A stretch of DNA of 64,000 nt from Struthidea cinerea (taxonomy: Eukaryota > Chordata > Aves > Passeriformes > Corcoracidae): NCBI GenBank assembly GCA_013397865.1, contig VZTI01003649.1:714340-778339 (forward strand), given 5' to 3'. Made by a program: the position numbers and the translations under genes. Below, in pieces: positions 13,266 to 25,822 of this stretch (positions are counted from its first letter, which is position 1; each line of letters starts with the position of its first letter). Below the pieces are notes generated by a model. That model searched no databases. It was not told where the DNA came from and saw only the letters and a list, made by a program, of their open reading frames with translations.

Positions 13266-16200
13266 ACTTAGAATGTGGAATGTCAGCATATTGTCCCCTT
13301 CACTACACATACTGCGAACTACTAGATGAAGCTGGTTTACTGCAAGCTGACTTGTTTATCTTATTTGAGGACCTGCTTCTGTGTTAAAAACCAGTATTTT
13401 CTCTATTTGAAAGGCAATCAAAGACACTAAGGATTTAACTGAAATAGGTAGCATGATGAAAAGATGTGTTTTTAATTTTCTTCCACAAACTCTTCTATTG
13501 ACTGAAAACTGCAAGATATACTTATTGCAGTTCTTAGTGGATAAGCATTTGTGTTTGAAATCCTATTAAACCTTGGTGTTCCCCAAGATCCTCAGTCTGA
13601 CCAAAACTTGATGGACTTCACCATTTCAAGGAGTAATGTGGGTAGGCCAAGTCATTGTGATAAGGCTGGACTGGCAAAGTCCACCGTGTTCTAATGACAA
13701 TTAGTGGACTCAAGGCTAAATGTTACTGCTACCAGCCCAGATTGTCCTATGCACTCAATTACCTTGTGTGTTCTGCAGGCTTTCCACTTTATTTTATTCC
13801 AAATGGATTTAGATGGATTTAGACTCATCCTCTAGGCTTCCTGGTGTGCAAACACCCCCTACAAATGTGAAGGTCAATTTAAATTACCACTGTTAATAGT
13901 CAAAAGACGCTAAATGGGTTATCTGTATTGTTAAAGATAGGGAAGTGAAATTTCAGTATTTGCTCAGCTAAATCTAAATGTATGTTTGTGGTGCTGTGCA
14001 CTAAGTCAGGGTTTCATCTTGCTTATTTTTCCATTGTCTTAAATGAAATGCCTGGTTTGAGATAGCTGTCCAGGCAGTCCATAAAAGAGGTTTGAGAGGA
14101 AATGCCCCCCCAACATAGGTTTAATTCAGTTTTAAAATAGATACTTGAGCACTATGTTGTCCTCTTTTGATGGATTGAAAAGTAGAGAGATTGAGCTCGA
14201 GTTTTTATTATTACCCCATTGCAGTGAGACAATTACCCTCCTTAGTGCATGAATATAGTTATATTTTATTTGACCAGAGAATAACAGGTGAGATAAGCCT
14301 CTACCTAACTTCAAGGTGCAAACAATTTAGGTTTTTGGATATGTATCTTTAAGTGGAACTTAACTTTCTCAAGGAACTCTCATCTACAGCTGACGGGAGG
14401 AAGGGCCTCAGTAGAGACTTCATGCTTCAAGTCAAAAGTTTAGATGGATAAAATTAGGTGAGATGAAGCTCACCCTAGATACTCTTTTGCTGGAGCTTCA
14501 TTGGCAAATTAGGAGATGGCTTGAAGGTAGAGGAACTCTTATTTAACCTGTTGTTTGTGCCTGAGGTATTCCTGTATTCTGGAGAATCTGATTCCATAGG
14601 AGTTTGTAATAAAAACATCCTGCTTGATTTGAGTGTGAAGAAAATCAGAATATCTTCAGTTGGTATCTGGTGGAATATTTTGGATGGGAAAGGTATCCTT
14701 TCTACACCTGTCAGCCAAGGAATATGGAATCATTTTAGCATCTGTCACTGAACTTGGCAGAATAATCAAGTCTTCTCATCTAGAATTTTAGCATTTATTT
14801 ATTTATAACTGCATCTTCATGTGTTTAATTGGTTTCAGTAAGCTAATTACACAAGCACAGCATGGCAAGGAATTGATGTTGGTGATTATTGTTTTTTCTT
14901 CTTTTTCTTTTCCTTAAGCAGGTCAGGTTGGCCTGGGTCTCAAGTCTAATGATAAACTGGCTAATTTCCTTGTGTAAGTAGATTTAGTTGATTTTCAAAG
15001 ACAAAATTCATTACTGAGCTTGGCCCTAGGTCCTCCAAAAACTAAGAAAATCATACACTGAAATGTTGTTTGGTGCTATAGGGAATGTGAGAGGCATACA
15101 TTTAGGATTGCCTATAGCTGAGAAAAAAAAGGTCTTTGTCAGTCAATTACCTTTATATCACTAAGCATATTTTACTGAATTAAAGCAGACCTTGCTTTCA
15201 GGCATGGCCTGCTTAGTGCAGTGGTTTAGAATGGTCTATTTAGTCAGGCAGATTGGCTCCTTATCAATGGCTAAGCAGGTACCCTTACAGTGAGTTTGTT
15301 TCTGTTTGCAGGTGGAATTTGGAACTTGTTGCATTTTTTGACCATGGTTCAGAACTATCCAAGGTAGTAATTTCAGTCCTGCAATGTGGCACAAAGATGA
15401 AAGGGTAGCGAGAGCTTTTCATACCCGGTATTGTGGTGGTACCAGGTGTTCAGATGTTTTCTTTCTTGTTTCAGTTCAGTCCAGAGGGATTGTATGGAAA
15501 TGAACTCTTTATCCATATTATTCTTGAAGATTTTTGAGGTTCAGCTGCTAGTGTTCGGTTCATGTTTTTGCATTGATTTCAGCAAAAGCTAATCCATTTT
15601 ACTTGAGCTCAGATGACTTCTCCACGTTGTCTGTGAAGAGCTCCTTACTGAATTTGCTGTGATGTATGTTTTCTTTTTTCAGACATACTTTCAGTTTAGC
15701 AGATAAACCACCATTTTACTGTAAAAAACAAAACCAGAGTCACCTCTAGGATTCAGTAAGATTTTTGTTGCCACATTGTGAGGCTGACACTGGGTGTATA
15801 CTTCTGAATGGTTTCCAGTGCTTGGATCCACCTAGACACAGTGCTCATTGTAACCAGACAGCTTACAGCACTGTAGGATGACTTGGAGTTAAAATATTAC
15901 CAAAGATTATTGAGGCTCTTTGTGATGAGATACAATATACAGTGCAAGTATTAAGAGTTCCTTGTTTTAAACAGAAGCAGTTTTTCCATTTTTTACTTCT
16001 CGATGGTGGTTCTGTTGTCAAGATTAGATTCAGATGAAGAGAAGGTTATTAACTGGAGAAACTCATTCTGATGCCATTGCAAGTGGAACTAATTTCAGTG
16101 CATAAAATGTTGATAGCTTTCAGATATTTACATTTTATATACTACCAAGAATTCTGTTTGGTTTATTTAAATCCTGTCACATTGCCGCAATTAATTACTG

Positions 16201-17100
16201 GTATTTTTGCCTTGCAATTGAAGTGATTACAAGTGTGTAACACAGCTTCAGGCAGCTTTTAGCCAAAATATAATTTAATATCCAGCTGTTTTTCCCAACA
16301 CCTCCCTCAAGCCCCAGAAAACATCTAGCTTTCCAGACTCATCTTGAAAAGCCAATAGCCATGATGTCAGCAGATGGAAGCTCAAACAGAAGTGCTGGGC
16401 TCCCAGTCCCTAGGATTTTTTGGACTTCTAGATCACTACCATTTTTACAAAGAAAATGTTGAAAACCTTTTGCCCAGGCATGTTTCAATTTTAAGTGCAA
16501 TTTCTGTCTAAATGGACCTTCCCTTTCTTTTCCTTTGTGTTTTGAGGCTTGAAGCCTCATTTGAAGCCAAATGGTGCTGTTGCAAACTGCAGCTATATGG
16601 CAGTCTGAACAAGCAGAGCCCCAGCTCGTATCTAGAAGAAAACCCACTAATGAGAGGGGGGGGAATGCATTATCTGTCTCTCTTCAAGTATCTGTCACTG
16701 CAGAAAGCAGTTATTGGTTTTCTTGTCATTTAATAGGTGATGCATTTTCCCCAAGTCAGCACTGAGCCTCCTGTATGTTATGTCCGGCAGTGCTTAGCTA
16801 CCTTTTTTTTGATGAGGCATAAAAATGAGACTTTGCCTTTAGAACCTTAGTAAGTTCTGAAATTAATGTTGTAGCCGGTAGAACATCATTCTTGCCTCTC
16901 TGGAGCACAGCTCAAGGAGGGTAGAAGGTACCTGAGGTTGTATCTTGTGCCTGTGCGAGTAGATGGGCAGCTCTGGGCTCAAGGAATTCACGTGCTCTCC
17001 CTAACAGTGCCTCCATTTCTGAACCCTCAAAGACTCTGTGTGCTGTCTGTACAGCCTACCAGGCCTAAGCTCTGGGATGATTCAGGGCAGCAGGCTAATT

Positions 17101-17142
17101 GGGTATTTCCAGAGGAACCTTGGGTATTTCCAGAGGAACCTT
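17101..17142. repeat. 21-bp perfect tandem duplication
   Basis: A 21-bp unit beginning GGGTATTTCCAGAGG occurs twice head to tail (17101-17121 and 17122-17142) with no mismatch. The lack of divergence points to a recent duplication, probably by replication slippage, and makes a length polymorphism plausible. Confidence 0.9.
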
Positions 17143-19691
17143 TCTTTCTTCATTGATTACAGAGCGAATGTAGGAATACAGGCTTTTTGGATACTGCTTA
17201 GAGAAGACAGGTGATTTGTCTTATTAATATCTAAAATGTATGAATTCAAGTATTCTGCATTCATAATTCCCACTGATTTTAGTTGAATTGTTTTGTTGAC
17301 ATTGAATGTTAAGTCCTTATAAGGAAAACAATAACTTTGCTATTCATATTTTAAACTTAATTGCACTAGATTTTACCATTGCAACTTTCTCTAATATACC
17401 CATCAGAATGTCTGACCCTTTGACAGATAAACATGTTATTTATTAAAAATAGTGGCAAAATACCTTCAAAAGAAAGTAGTGTGTGATGTACAAGTACGTT
17501 GCAAATTCTAGTAATTTAAAGTATAAGTAATTTGGAAAATTAAAGCCTTTAGTAAGTACAAAGTATTAGAATATAATTTTTCTTCTTACTGTAAAACTTC
17601 ACTAGATGTCAGTGTGGAAAGTATTTTTACTTAAATGCAATGGGAACTGTAGAATGAGAAGTGTTAATTCCTTCAACATGTGCAGATTTTAAGATGACAG
17701 TTATTAGAATTTGGTGGTAATTTATTTGTAGAAATGCATTTTCAGAGCACTGAAAACAATTTTGATAAATTCACACTGGATTCTAAAAATTGTTTCTGTT
17801 CAAAAAAACATTAAAAAGTCAAAATTTGTTTCAGTACTTAATAAATATCTGTAAAAAACAGATATGTACTGTAAATCACAACGAATTTTTAAAACATAAT
17901 TTAAACCATTTTTAGGGTTAAAAACTAAAGACTTTTTGGTTTCATTTTATATTCTTGATTATTTTCAGTGAGGAAAAAAGTGTTAATGTATATTTTCTTG
18001 CTGTTGGTTTCTGGAAACTGGAGTTGTTTGTATGGGAGTAGCAAGTGTATTTTCACATGGCTCAAGATAGGGCTTAGGCATTAACTTACACACTGAGAGA
18101 AGAAAAGAAATGCTTATATGTTTGTAGATGTTTAACGCTGATTAAGGAAAGCATTCCTAATCTGTAAGTGTGCTTGTGCATTTTTTTAACTTTAACTTTT
18201 AAAATTTGTTATGTTTTTATAATTTGTTTGAAGGATCAGGCTATCTCTGTTCCTACATGAGAAGGTTGGTTGATTGGAGTTTTTTGGGAGCTGGGGTTTT
18301 TGGATCATTTTTTGGTGTTATTTCATTGAAGCTTCAGTGCTTTTATTGAAGGTTTAGTCTCCTATGAGATAGACTTTTCCCTTTAAATTAATTCCTTTGT
18401 GTTTCTGAGCTAACACACCAAGCGAAAAATAGTGACTTAGATACTGTACGGTGCCTTTGGTTTCACGATATTGTTCAAGTGAGCTGCTGCCAGGAACAGT
18501 GTACAGATGAGCCTAATTGAACAGTCCTGAACACAGGTATTCCTGCTGATGTACAGAACTAACGAGGACACCCTCTCCAACCCTGTTCTGTCTGATAGTA
18601 CAGCAGTGAAGAGATTCAGATGAGATGGACGCAGACTGCTGGCATGCTGCCTTCAGCTGCCAATTCACGATTTCTCTCTTGAAGTTACTTGCTTTGAACA
18701 GAAACTTAAGTGACCATGTTTTTCAGAGCTACCACAAAGTGGTTGATTGTGTGCAAAGGTAGGATATGACTAAGGAAGCCATAAGGGAAAAAAAAAAAAC
18801 CCCTATAAACTATATTTACACCAGTTTTCCAGCTGTAACTCGCATAGTATGTACATAGCCATTAAGAAGGAATCTTCAAAAAATACGACCAAAATAAATT
18901 GACTCTGCTGGGGTTGCATCCAAAGTTGCATTTTGGATTGTTTCTAGCTGTTAAGTATATTCTATTTAGAGGCAAAAAGGGTGGGGTTTTTTCCTATATA
19001 CTGGCACCACAATTTTACACCTTTTTTTAATACCAAAAAGAACGGTTTTTGTGCTGAATTTTACTGTGAAATTAAATTTATGCTAGCATACTCAGAGCCA
19101 AGGTTTACAGCACTAATTTGGTATAAATCATATAAATAAATGTGCAACTGAAAATCAAACTGGATGTGAAAGCATACCAGAATTAATTAAATGATGAGTA
19201 CTTTCTTCTCAGAACTGAAAATTCTAGAATCTTCGTTAGTTTTATTGACCTTATATGTGAGAAATCTAGATATGCTTAAGTGTTTGCTGCAGTATGGGAT
19301 AGTTTGGTCATCATTTAACTTAGTTGCATTTCCCATGACATTATCACGTGAAAAATTCTGGTCCAGAGTTTGGGATTGTAGGTCTTTTTTTGGTCAATCT
19401 GGAAGCAAGTACAAGGTTAAGGTTTTGAGAGATCACTGGTGCACCGTGTACTGTAACTCTGGGAACTGCTGCTGTAACAACAATTTATATTGCTCCTTTG
19501 GAAATGTCTGCATCGGTTTCTCTCAGAGGCTGGATGAAATGTTTTTTTTTGTTTAACTGTCTGTATTCTATGCAAATCGTAGGAAAAAGTCAAAGGACAC
19601 AAAGCTAGGGTTTACATCTAGTGTCAGCTGTCTCCCCACTGTTCATACGTATTCCTATCCAGTCAATATGCTTGGATCCTATCCTATGCAG

Positions 19692-19905
19692 TATAGAATC
19701 ACAGAGTCATGGAGTCGTTTGGATTGGAAGGGACCTTAAAGATCATCTAATTCCAGCCCCCTGCCATGGGCAGGGGCATCTTCCACCAGACCAGGTTGCT
19801 CAAAGCTCTATCCTACCTGGCTTTAAGCAATTACAGGGATGGGGCATCCACAACTTCTCTGGCAACCTGTTCCAGTGCCTCACCACCCTCACAGGGAAGA
19901 AAATA
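19692..19905 (-). mobile_element. CR1 LINE fragment, 3' end, minus strand
   Basis: On the + strand the segment opens with TAGAATCACAGAG and then GGATTGGAAGGGACC. It continues through the motifs for 'aagatcatctaattcca', 'ccatgggcagggg', 'ggttgctcaaagc' and 'ggatggggcatccac'. These are the reverse complement of the avian CR1 3' untranslated region and its octamer tail. About 214 bp are present, so this is a strongly 5'-truncated insertion of the usual bird type. It ends around the 'caccaccctcacag' block. No reverse-transcriptase coding part is included. Confidence 0.93.
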
Positions 19906-21146
19906 GCCTTACGTAAGTGGTTTTTTGCATATTAAATATTTAAGTAATGTAGTTGAAGGATTGTTGTGAATGAAGTTGCACAAAAATGGTATGTTTTGCC
20001 TTGCCCTTTTCTGTTACCTAAGACTGTATGCCAAAGAGCTTGGCATAAGTACAACCCTTGTTGTACCTTACAATCTCTACAAGCTTTGTTCCTTTAATTT
20101 CTTAAGTAGAACAGCACTCAGCTTGGCTGTAGTTTACACTGCATTTCCTGAGTCCTGGGATTTATCCTCTCCTGTCTACAGCTTCTCACTCTGCTCATAA
20201 ACCACAACTTAGAATATTTATGACACAGACTTTTGTAGCAATTTATGGGAGTCTTCTCAAGGAAGATTAAAGTTGACTGATCCACTCAAGATTGCTGATT
20301 TTCCATTTAGAGGAGTTAGGCATATGATAAATGTTTTCAAAGAAGATACGCTATGAGACAGCTAGAATTAGTGATTCTGGTTTACTCTTAAGTTTAAAAA
20401 ATGGGTGGGGAGAACAAATTGAAAAATTTCATATAAACAGTAATTTTGTGGACTCTCTGTATTGTGGATACTGCAGGAAAATTGTGTCCCATCTATTTAT
20501 GCCGGGAGGGGCAATGGAAAAATAAAAATCTGAATTTTAATTAATGTTCATTGAATTCAGGCCACCGTCTTCTCCCATTTCCAAAGCTGAAATCTTTCTC
20601 AGTGGGATATTATCTTGTGGAGGATAGGGTAGGAACAGAAACTCATGTTTTAGTAAAAATAACTAGCTAGTTTTAGAGTAGAAATATCTTCTACTGTTTT
20701 TTGGAAGTGCTTGCTGGAGGGAAAGGTCTGTAAGACTTTGGCATACAAATATTTGGTCAGTACATGGCAGGACACAAGTATGCAATGTACTGCACTGACT
20801 TAGGTGAGAGGAGACTGTTACAAGCACAATCCTCTTCTCATGACATGGCTGTCTCCTGACAGTTTCCTTGTGTAGTAACTGAACCCATCATTTTAGAAGA
20901 TGTAATATATTCAAGTCTTGGTTTGCTCTGAAACTCATGGCCACAAACAGTACATGGACAAATAAATAGTAATGTTTATAGCCTAGAAAGACTGCTTGTG
21001 AAAATGGGCTATTTGAGTTACAGATCCAGGCATATGTATACTGTGGAAAGTTGGGATGTTACCCTGAAAATTGGAATGTCAGCTTGCTCCTCCTCTCTGA
21101 ATGCTGAACAGGAGTGACACTGCTAATCTGCTTTGTATTCCTGTGT

Positions 21147-21575
21147 TTCATAGAATCATATAATAGTTTGGGTTGGAAGAGACTTTCGAAGGTCTTTTAG
21201 TCCAACAGTCCTGCAAGGAGCAGGGAGATCTTCAAGTAGATCAGATTGCTCAGAGCCCCATCCATCCTGACCTTGAATGTTCCCAGGCATGGGGGCATCC
21301 ACCAGCTCTCTGGGCAACTTGGGCCAGTGTGTCACCGCCCTCATTATAAAAAACTTTTCTTACACCTAGTCTAAATCTACCCTCTTTCAGTTTAAAACCG
21401 TCAGCCCTTGTCCTGTTGCTACAGGCTGCTAAAAAGTTTGTCTGTGTCTTTTTTGTAAGCCCCTCTTACTGAAAGGCCATGTTTCCCCAAAGCTTTCTCT
21501 CTTCCAGAATGAACAACCCTAGTGCTCTTAGCCTGTCCCCATATGGAAAAGTGTTCCATGCCTCTAAACTTCAAA
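21147..21575 (-). mobile_element. CR1 LINE fragment, 3' end, minus strand (longer, more diverged)
   Basis: The + strand begins TCATAGAATCATATAATAG and continues 'gggttggaagagac'. The order then matches the CR1 3' region in reverse complement: 'tcagattgctcagagcccc', 'tctctgggcaacttggg', 'tctaaatctaccctctttc', 'cagcccttgtcctgttgct' and 'agcctgtccccatatgg'. About 430 bp are kept. Compared with the copy at 19692-19905 it carries more substitutions and small indels, and it extends further towards the CR1 coding region. Both copies start at the CR1 3' terminus, so they are two independent insertions and not one element split in two. Confidence 0.93.
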
Positions 21576-24500
21576 AGGGGTAGTGACGGTGTTCTTTGGG
21601 TTCCCTTGTGGAAGAGCTATCCTTTCCTTATCCTGGAGCTAAAGTTAGTGATATTCACAAATTTCTCATTCACTCTCTGCCCATAGGATTTGCTTCTGAG
21701 CCAAAATGAGCTGTTGTCACTGAGTGTAAATACAAAATTTTTAGCTGGAGAATTATTTTAGTAGCCGCACTTTTAAGTTTGTAGCTGTACCCGAAATACT
21801 TGTGTCACAAACAACAATTTCCCTTTACTGAATGTACATTTTTCACAGGGCACTGCAGGAGTCCCTGTTCTGACAGGGGCTGCAAGCACCAGGTATTCCT
21901 GCTTTGCTATGTCATGAAGCCCCTTGTCTGCACCCCGAGGTGCACCATTTTTAACACCTAGACCTGCTGTCCAGGCTCTAATTGAAAAACTGAAATGTCA
22001 GCCTGAAAATGAGAAGCATCAGCCACCTTTTAAAAGGTTTTTAGTAACTTACAGCCTCAAGTAGCTGCCTACTAAGATTTCTAAGAATGTTTCTGTGCTT
22101 ATCCTCTATTACTTTTAGCCATCTAAGAATCTTTTTAAAGTCTGTTACTTTGGGAACCTTTTGAAGTTAAGTAAGGGTAAATCTGAAGGAATGGTGGGAG
22201 TGTGAAATGGGACAAAATTCTAATTTGAAACCTGGATTCTTAAACCTTTTCCGAGATTTTTTTTATATTGCACTGGCCCTTGCCCTTTCAGTTGATGTAA
22301 TATGAGATAAGCCTGTATAATGCAGAATACTGAGAATGTTTCATTCATTTTTCCTGCAAGTGCTAAAAAGGAAAAAAACCTACCCCAGAAAAGGAAAAGA
22401 AGTAAAGCCTTTAAAAATTGTATTTATAGTATTGGTTTCAAAGCCTTGCAGACAGCATTTCATGAAGGTTGTCTAAATACTTGCATCAAGTATTTCAGTA
22501 GTCTTTCAGTAAGAATTTAATGTGAAGTTATGCTGTAATTATACATGCACACATCTTTGAATTCTACATTTAGAGACAAAGTTTGAATTTAAATGGTTCT
22601 TAAAGGAGCAGGTGAGATTTTGCCAAACAAGAAGAGTCCTCTAGTGTAAAGGAATAGCTTTTCTGTTCCTTCCTGCCTCCTAAACAATGGTGGAGAGGAC
22701 ACTGTCAGGCTGTTATGGCATTTGGGCTTTGTCTGCTGCCATCATCATATTTACTAATACAGATTTGTAACCATAATTTAGCTGAAGATTCATTTGCCAG
22801 TACATAGCTGAATACTTGTAGCTCATTTGGCATAGCAGTCATCACGGAAGCAAAATATATGTTTGTATTTGGATCTTGTGGCAGATGTGTAATGCAACAG
22901 AGCTACTGCTTTGGCATGGGCACTTTGCTGGCTCTGCCCCCATTTGAAGTGTTCCCTGGTTGTGATCTGTGATTGTGGCTCATATTGATGTTTATCTGCC
23001 TTTTCAGAATGAAAATAGCATCATTCTGTTTTCCTTTTTTGTTGTTGTTCTTGTGATGTTTCAAAGATAGCACAGCATTGTACAAGCACAGTGGAAACAA
23101 AACTTCATAATACACTTTTTCTCAACTCCTATATGGGTTCCTAAAACAATTTGTAACCCATCCATCTCATTTGGTAGCTGAAAAGCAGGGGGTTGCAGTC
23201 AAGGCATTGGAATGTGCAGGTGACTGAATTGCTATGCGGGCTCAAGTATGTTTAAATAATTCTATGTCAATAAGTGTGTATGTAGGGAACAAAAAAGATA
23301 AAGAGAAGAGGAAATACATACTTGCTCCTCTTTTTTACTTTTTCTTTTTGGTGGAACTTGGAGCAAAAGAACATGTCTTGCAGAGTGACCTTAAAATGTG
23401 TATGTAGTTTGCCCACAAAACAGGGTTTAAGTAGTCTTTTTGGGTAAGTTAATTTGCCAACTAAAATTCCTGCTTCCTAAGAATTAGCACTCTCTGTTCA
23501 TTTCACATTTGCAGGGTATTTTTTAAAAAGAAATTTCAACTAGGCTCCTTCATTTCTGCATTTTTCTTAATATTAAAGGTACAGCATCAAACTGGAATGC
23601 TGTGTCTCAGTTTTAGCTGTCTTTGTGCAGGCAGAGGAGAATGAAGACAGGATAAAGTCTGAGGACAGAAAGGGCTGGAAGGAAGGAGAAGCAGCAGTAG
23701 CTTAACTGATTATTTGCCTTTGCCTTACACAAATGTGGCCGTGCAAACACCACACATTAAACAAACACACTAAAAATTGATAAAATAAAACTCGATAATG
23801 GAGATATTGAACTGTCTTTGTAAGTTAAATTCTGGTTGTGGTTAATTAGGTAAAAATGATGTTTCAACCATGATACTTTGTCTGCCTTATTATTAAATGA
23901 AGGAAAAATGTAGGATGAAATAAAACTGTTGCTGCTTACTTACAGGAGCTTCTATTTCCCCTTGTCCATATGTGTGTTGTGAGAACACAAAGCATAACAA
24001 ATAGTGTTTGCGTTTAGTTCTGAATACAGTGAGGTCCACAATCACTGTTCTCTCTGTGAAAGCAAGCTTCAAAGCCTGTCTGGCTGCCTAAAGACTTTGC
24101 ATTTCTGCACATGTGATGGATGGGTTCGTTGTTCTAATGAAGCATGGCTGTTGTTGGAGGTCGTGGTCACAGGAGAGAGGCAATCCATCTTTAATGAGGG
24201 GCAGTTCTACAGAGGCCTTGAATGCCAAGACAGAGATGGAGCATTTAATTTTTTTATTTGATGTAGAGGGCCAGTGCAGAGACACTATCTTGTTTTACGA
24301 TTTTTTTTTTTTAATTACCAAGAAGGTGGGAGCTGTATCCGGTACAAACATTAACCATTTTAGTTATTTTGGCTTAGTTCCCAAGTGTAATGAGTCTGGA
24401 GGTTGCAAATGTGTGTATTTCTATGGCCAGATCACTGATGAGATAGGGAAATCAAACCTCTGGCCATGCACAGATGGTGTTAGACTTGCCTGTCTGAGCA

Positions 24501-25759
24501 TCCGTCCTTAGGAACTGAGGTCTCACAGGCTGCATGCTAACTAGCAGACAGTGTCTGTAATCAAGGGGAACATTATGGCCTAGGGAAATTCTTCAAAGCA
24601 ATTCCCATCAATACAGATAATAGATGTATATTTTAAGTACCTCTGATGAGTAGGAACTTGTGTTAGAGGAGGATCTGAAGGTGGATCTTCTCATTGACCA
24701 GGCAAATTCTGTTATGTGTATTCCCTCCTTGTTTTCTAGACTACTTTTAGATGTTTGACGTTGGTTGTGATGAGGGTAACTGAGCCCTTTTCGTTCAGAT
24801 CAAGAATCAGCAAATTAGGAATAACAATTTTTCTTCACTGAATTAGTTGTAGTTGGACTAGTGTACCAGGGATGTAGAACTACACACATTACCAGTCTCC
24901 TTATGCATCTATTTTGGTTTTTAAGCTCTAAAAATGAGGTTGTTCTTTCATGGTGGATTTATTTGGTATTTTAATTAGTTTGCCTAAAAACTATGTCTGA
25001 ATACTGCGTATGTGGCTGTTCGAGAAGACGGTAAAATGCTTTCTCTAAGCGTGAAGAATGCTAATTATCTTTTTCCCCCCTTGCTTCTTCTCTTAGACCT
25101 GTGGGAGACAGATGTTATTTAGCAAAGGGAGGGATGAACATCACTTCTTCCAGGCTCAGAAGAAGTTAAAACGTGAAATGTGTCTGCTGTGGTTCATTGA
25201 CATGTCTGTTCTTAGATTTGTTCTTTCAATAAGCATCTCTGAAAGGTGGCAGAAACACCAGCACTGTCAGTACAGAATCAAAACTAGGAAAGAGCTGCGT
25301 GTTCACCAGAAAATTGGAAATTCAGCTCATGCTTAGACTTTGAAAACCAGCATATATTGTATACCTGTTCACTGAACTCAACATTCAGGAGTATAATATG
25401 TTACATGATCACAATTTTATCTTTCTTGTGCTCATTTCCTTTATTGAAGTTTTGTTTAGCGCAACACTTTTAAACTAAGCAGGGACGGATTTAAGTATCT
25501 AAGGTAATACAAGTGCAGGGCTGTAGTTAAAAATGTGTTTTTCTTTGGAGTTTAATAATTTGGCAGTTGACCTGTTTCTTTTCAGCCTGATTCTCATGCC
25601 GTGTTCATCACCGTGGTATCTGAACAAATGGCACATAAACTCATTTGGAGGAGAGGAGGGCTTGCATGTACCAATATTTCGTTTATTTGAGGCTAAGATT
25701 TCTTTACAAAAATATTCTTAAAAGCAAACATTTTTGCTGTATTTTTGTTTGTCTTTCAG

Positions 25760-25822
25760 GTTGATCCAGCTTTGAAAGAAAAGTTAAAACAGAACACTGT
25801 GACACTGGAATCTGAATATGAG
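25760..25822 (+). CDS. COX16: COX16 coding exon (third coding exon): intermembrane-space helical segment
   Basis: This 63-bp exon encodes 21 residues in phase 0, from VDPALKEKLKQ to LESEYE. It matches the family pattern of a (V/M)DP start, a Lys-rich amphipathic stretch and the conserved LESEYE end. A T-rich tract with tctttcag precedes it and GAG followed by gtaaaa ends it. The reading frame joins directly to the exon at 7335-7412 upstream and the exon at 39810 downstream. This segment lies after the membrane anchor and is expected to face the intermembrane space. Confidence 0.95.

Larger units (their letters stand above)
7413..25759 (+). other. COX16: COX16 intron 2 (18.3 kb)
   Basis: This GT-AG intron lies between two phase-0 COX16 exons. 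It is AT-rich, particularly at about 17.2-18.2 kb. It contains two CR1 3' ends on the minus strand, a 21-bp tandem duplication, a 12-bp inverted repeat and T-runs at 13251-13265 and 24301-24312. The open frames in it are all under 135 codons and do not resemble known proteins. The acceptor at the 3' end is T-rich, ending tctttcag. I see no nested gene or RNA gene. Confidence 0.85.
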
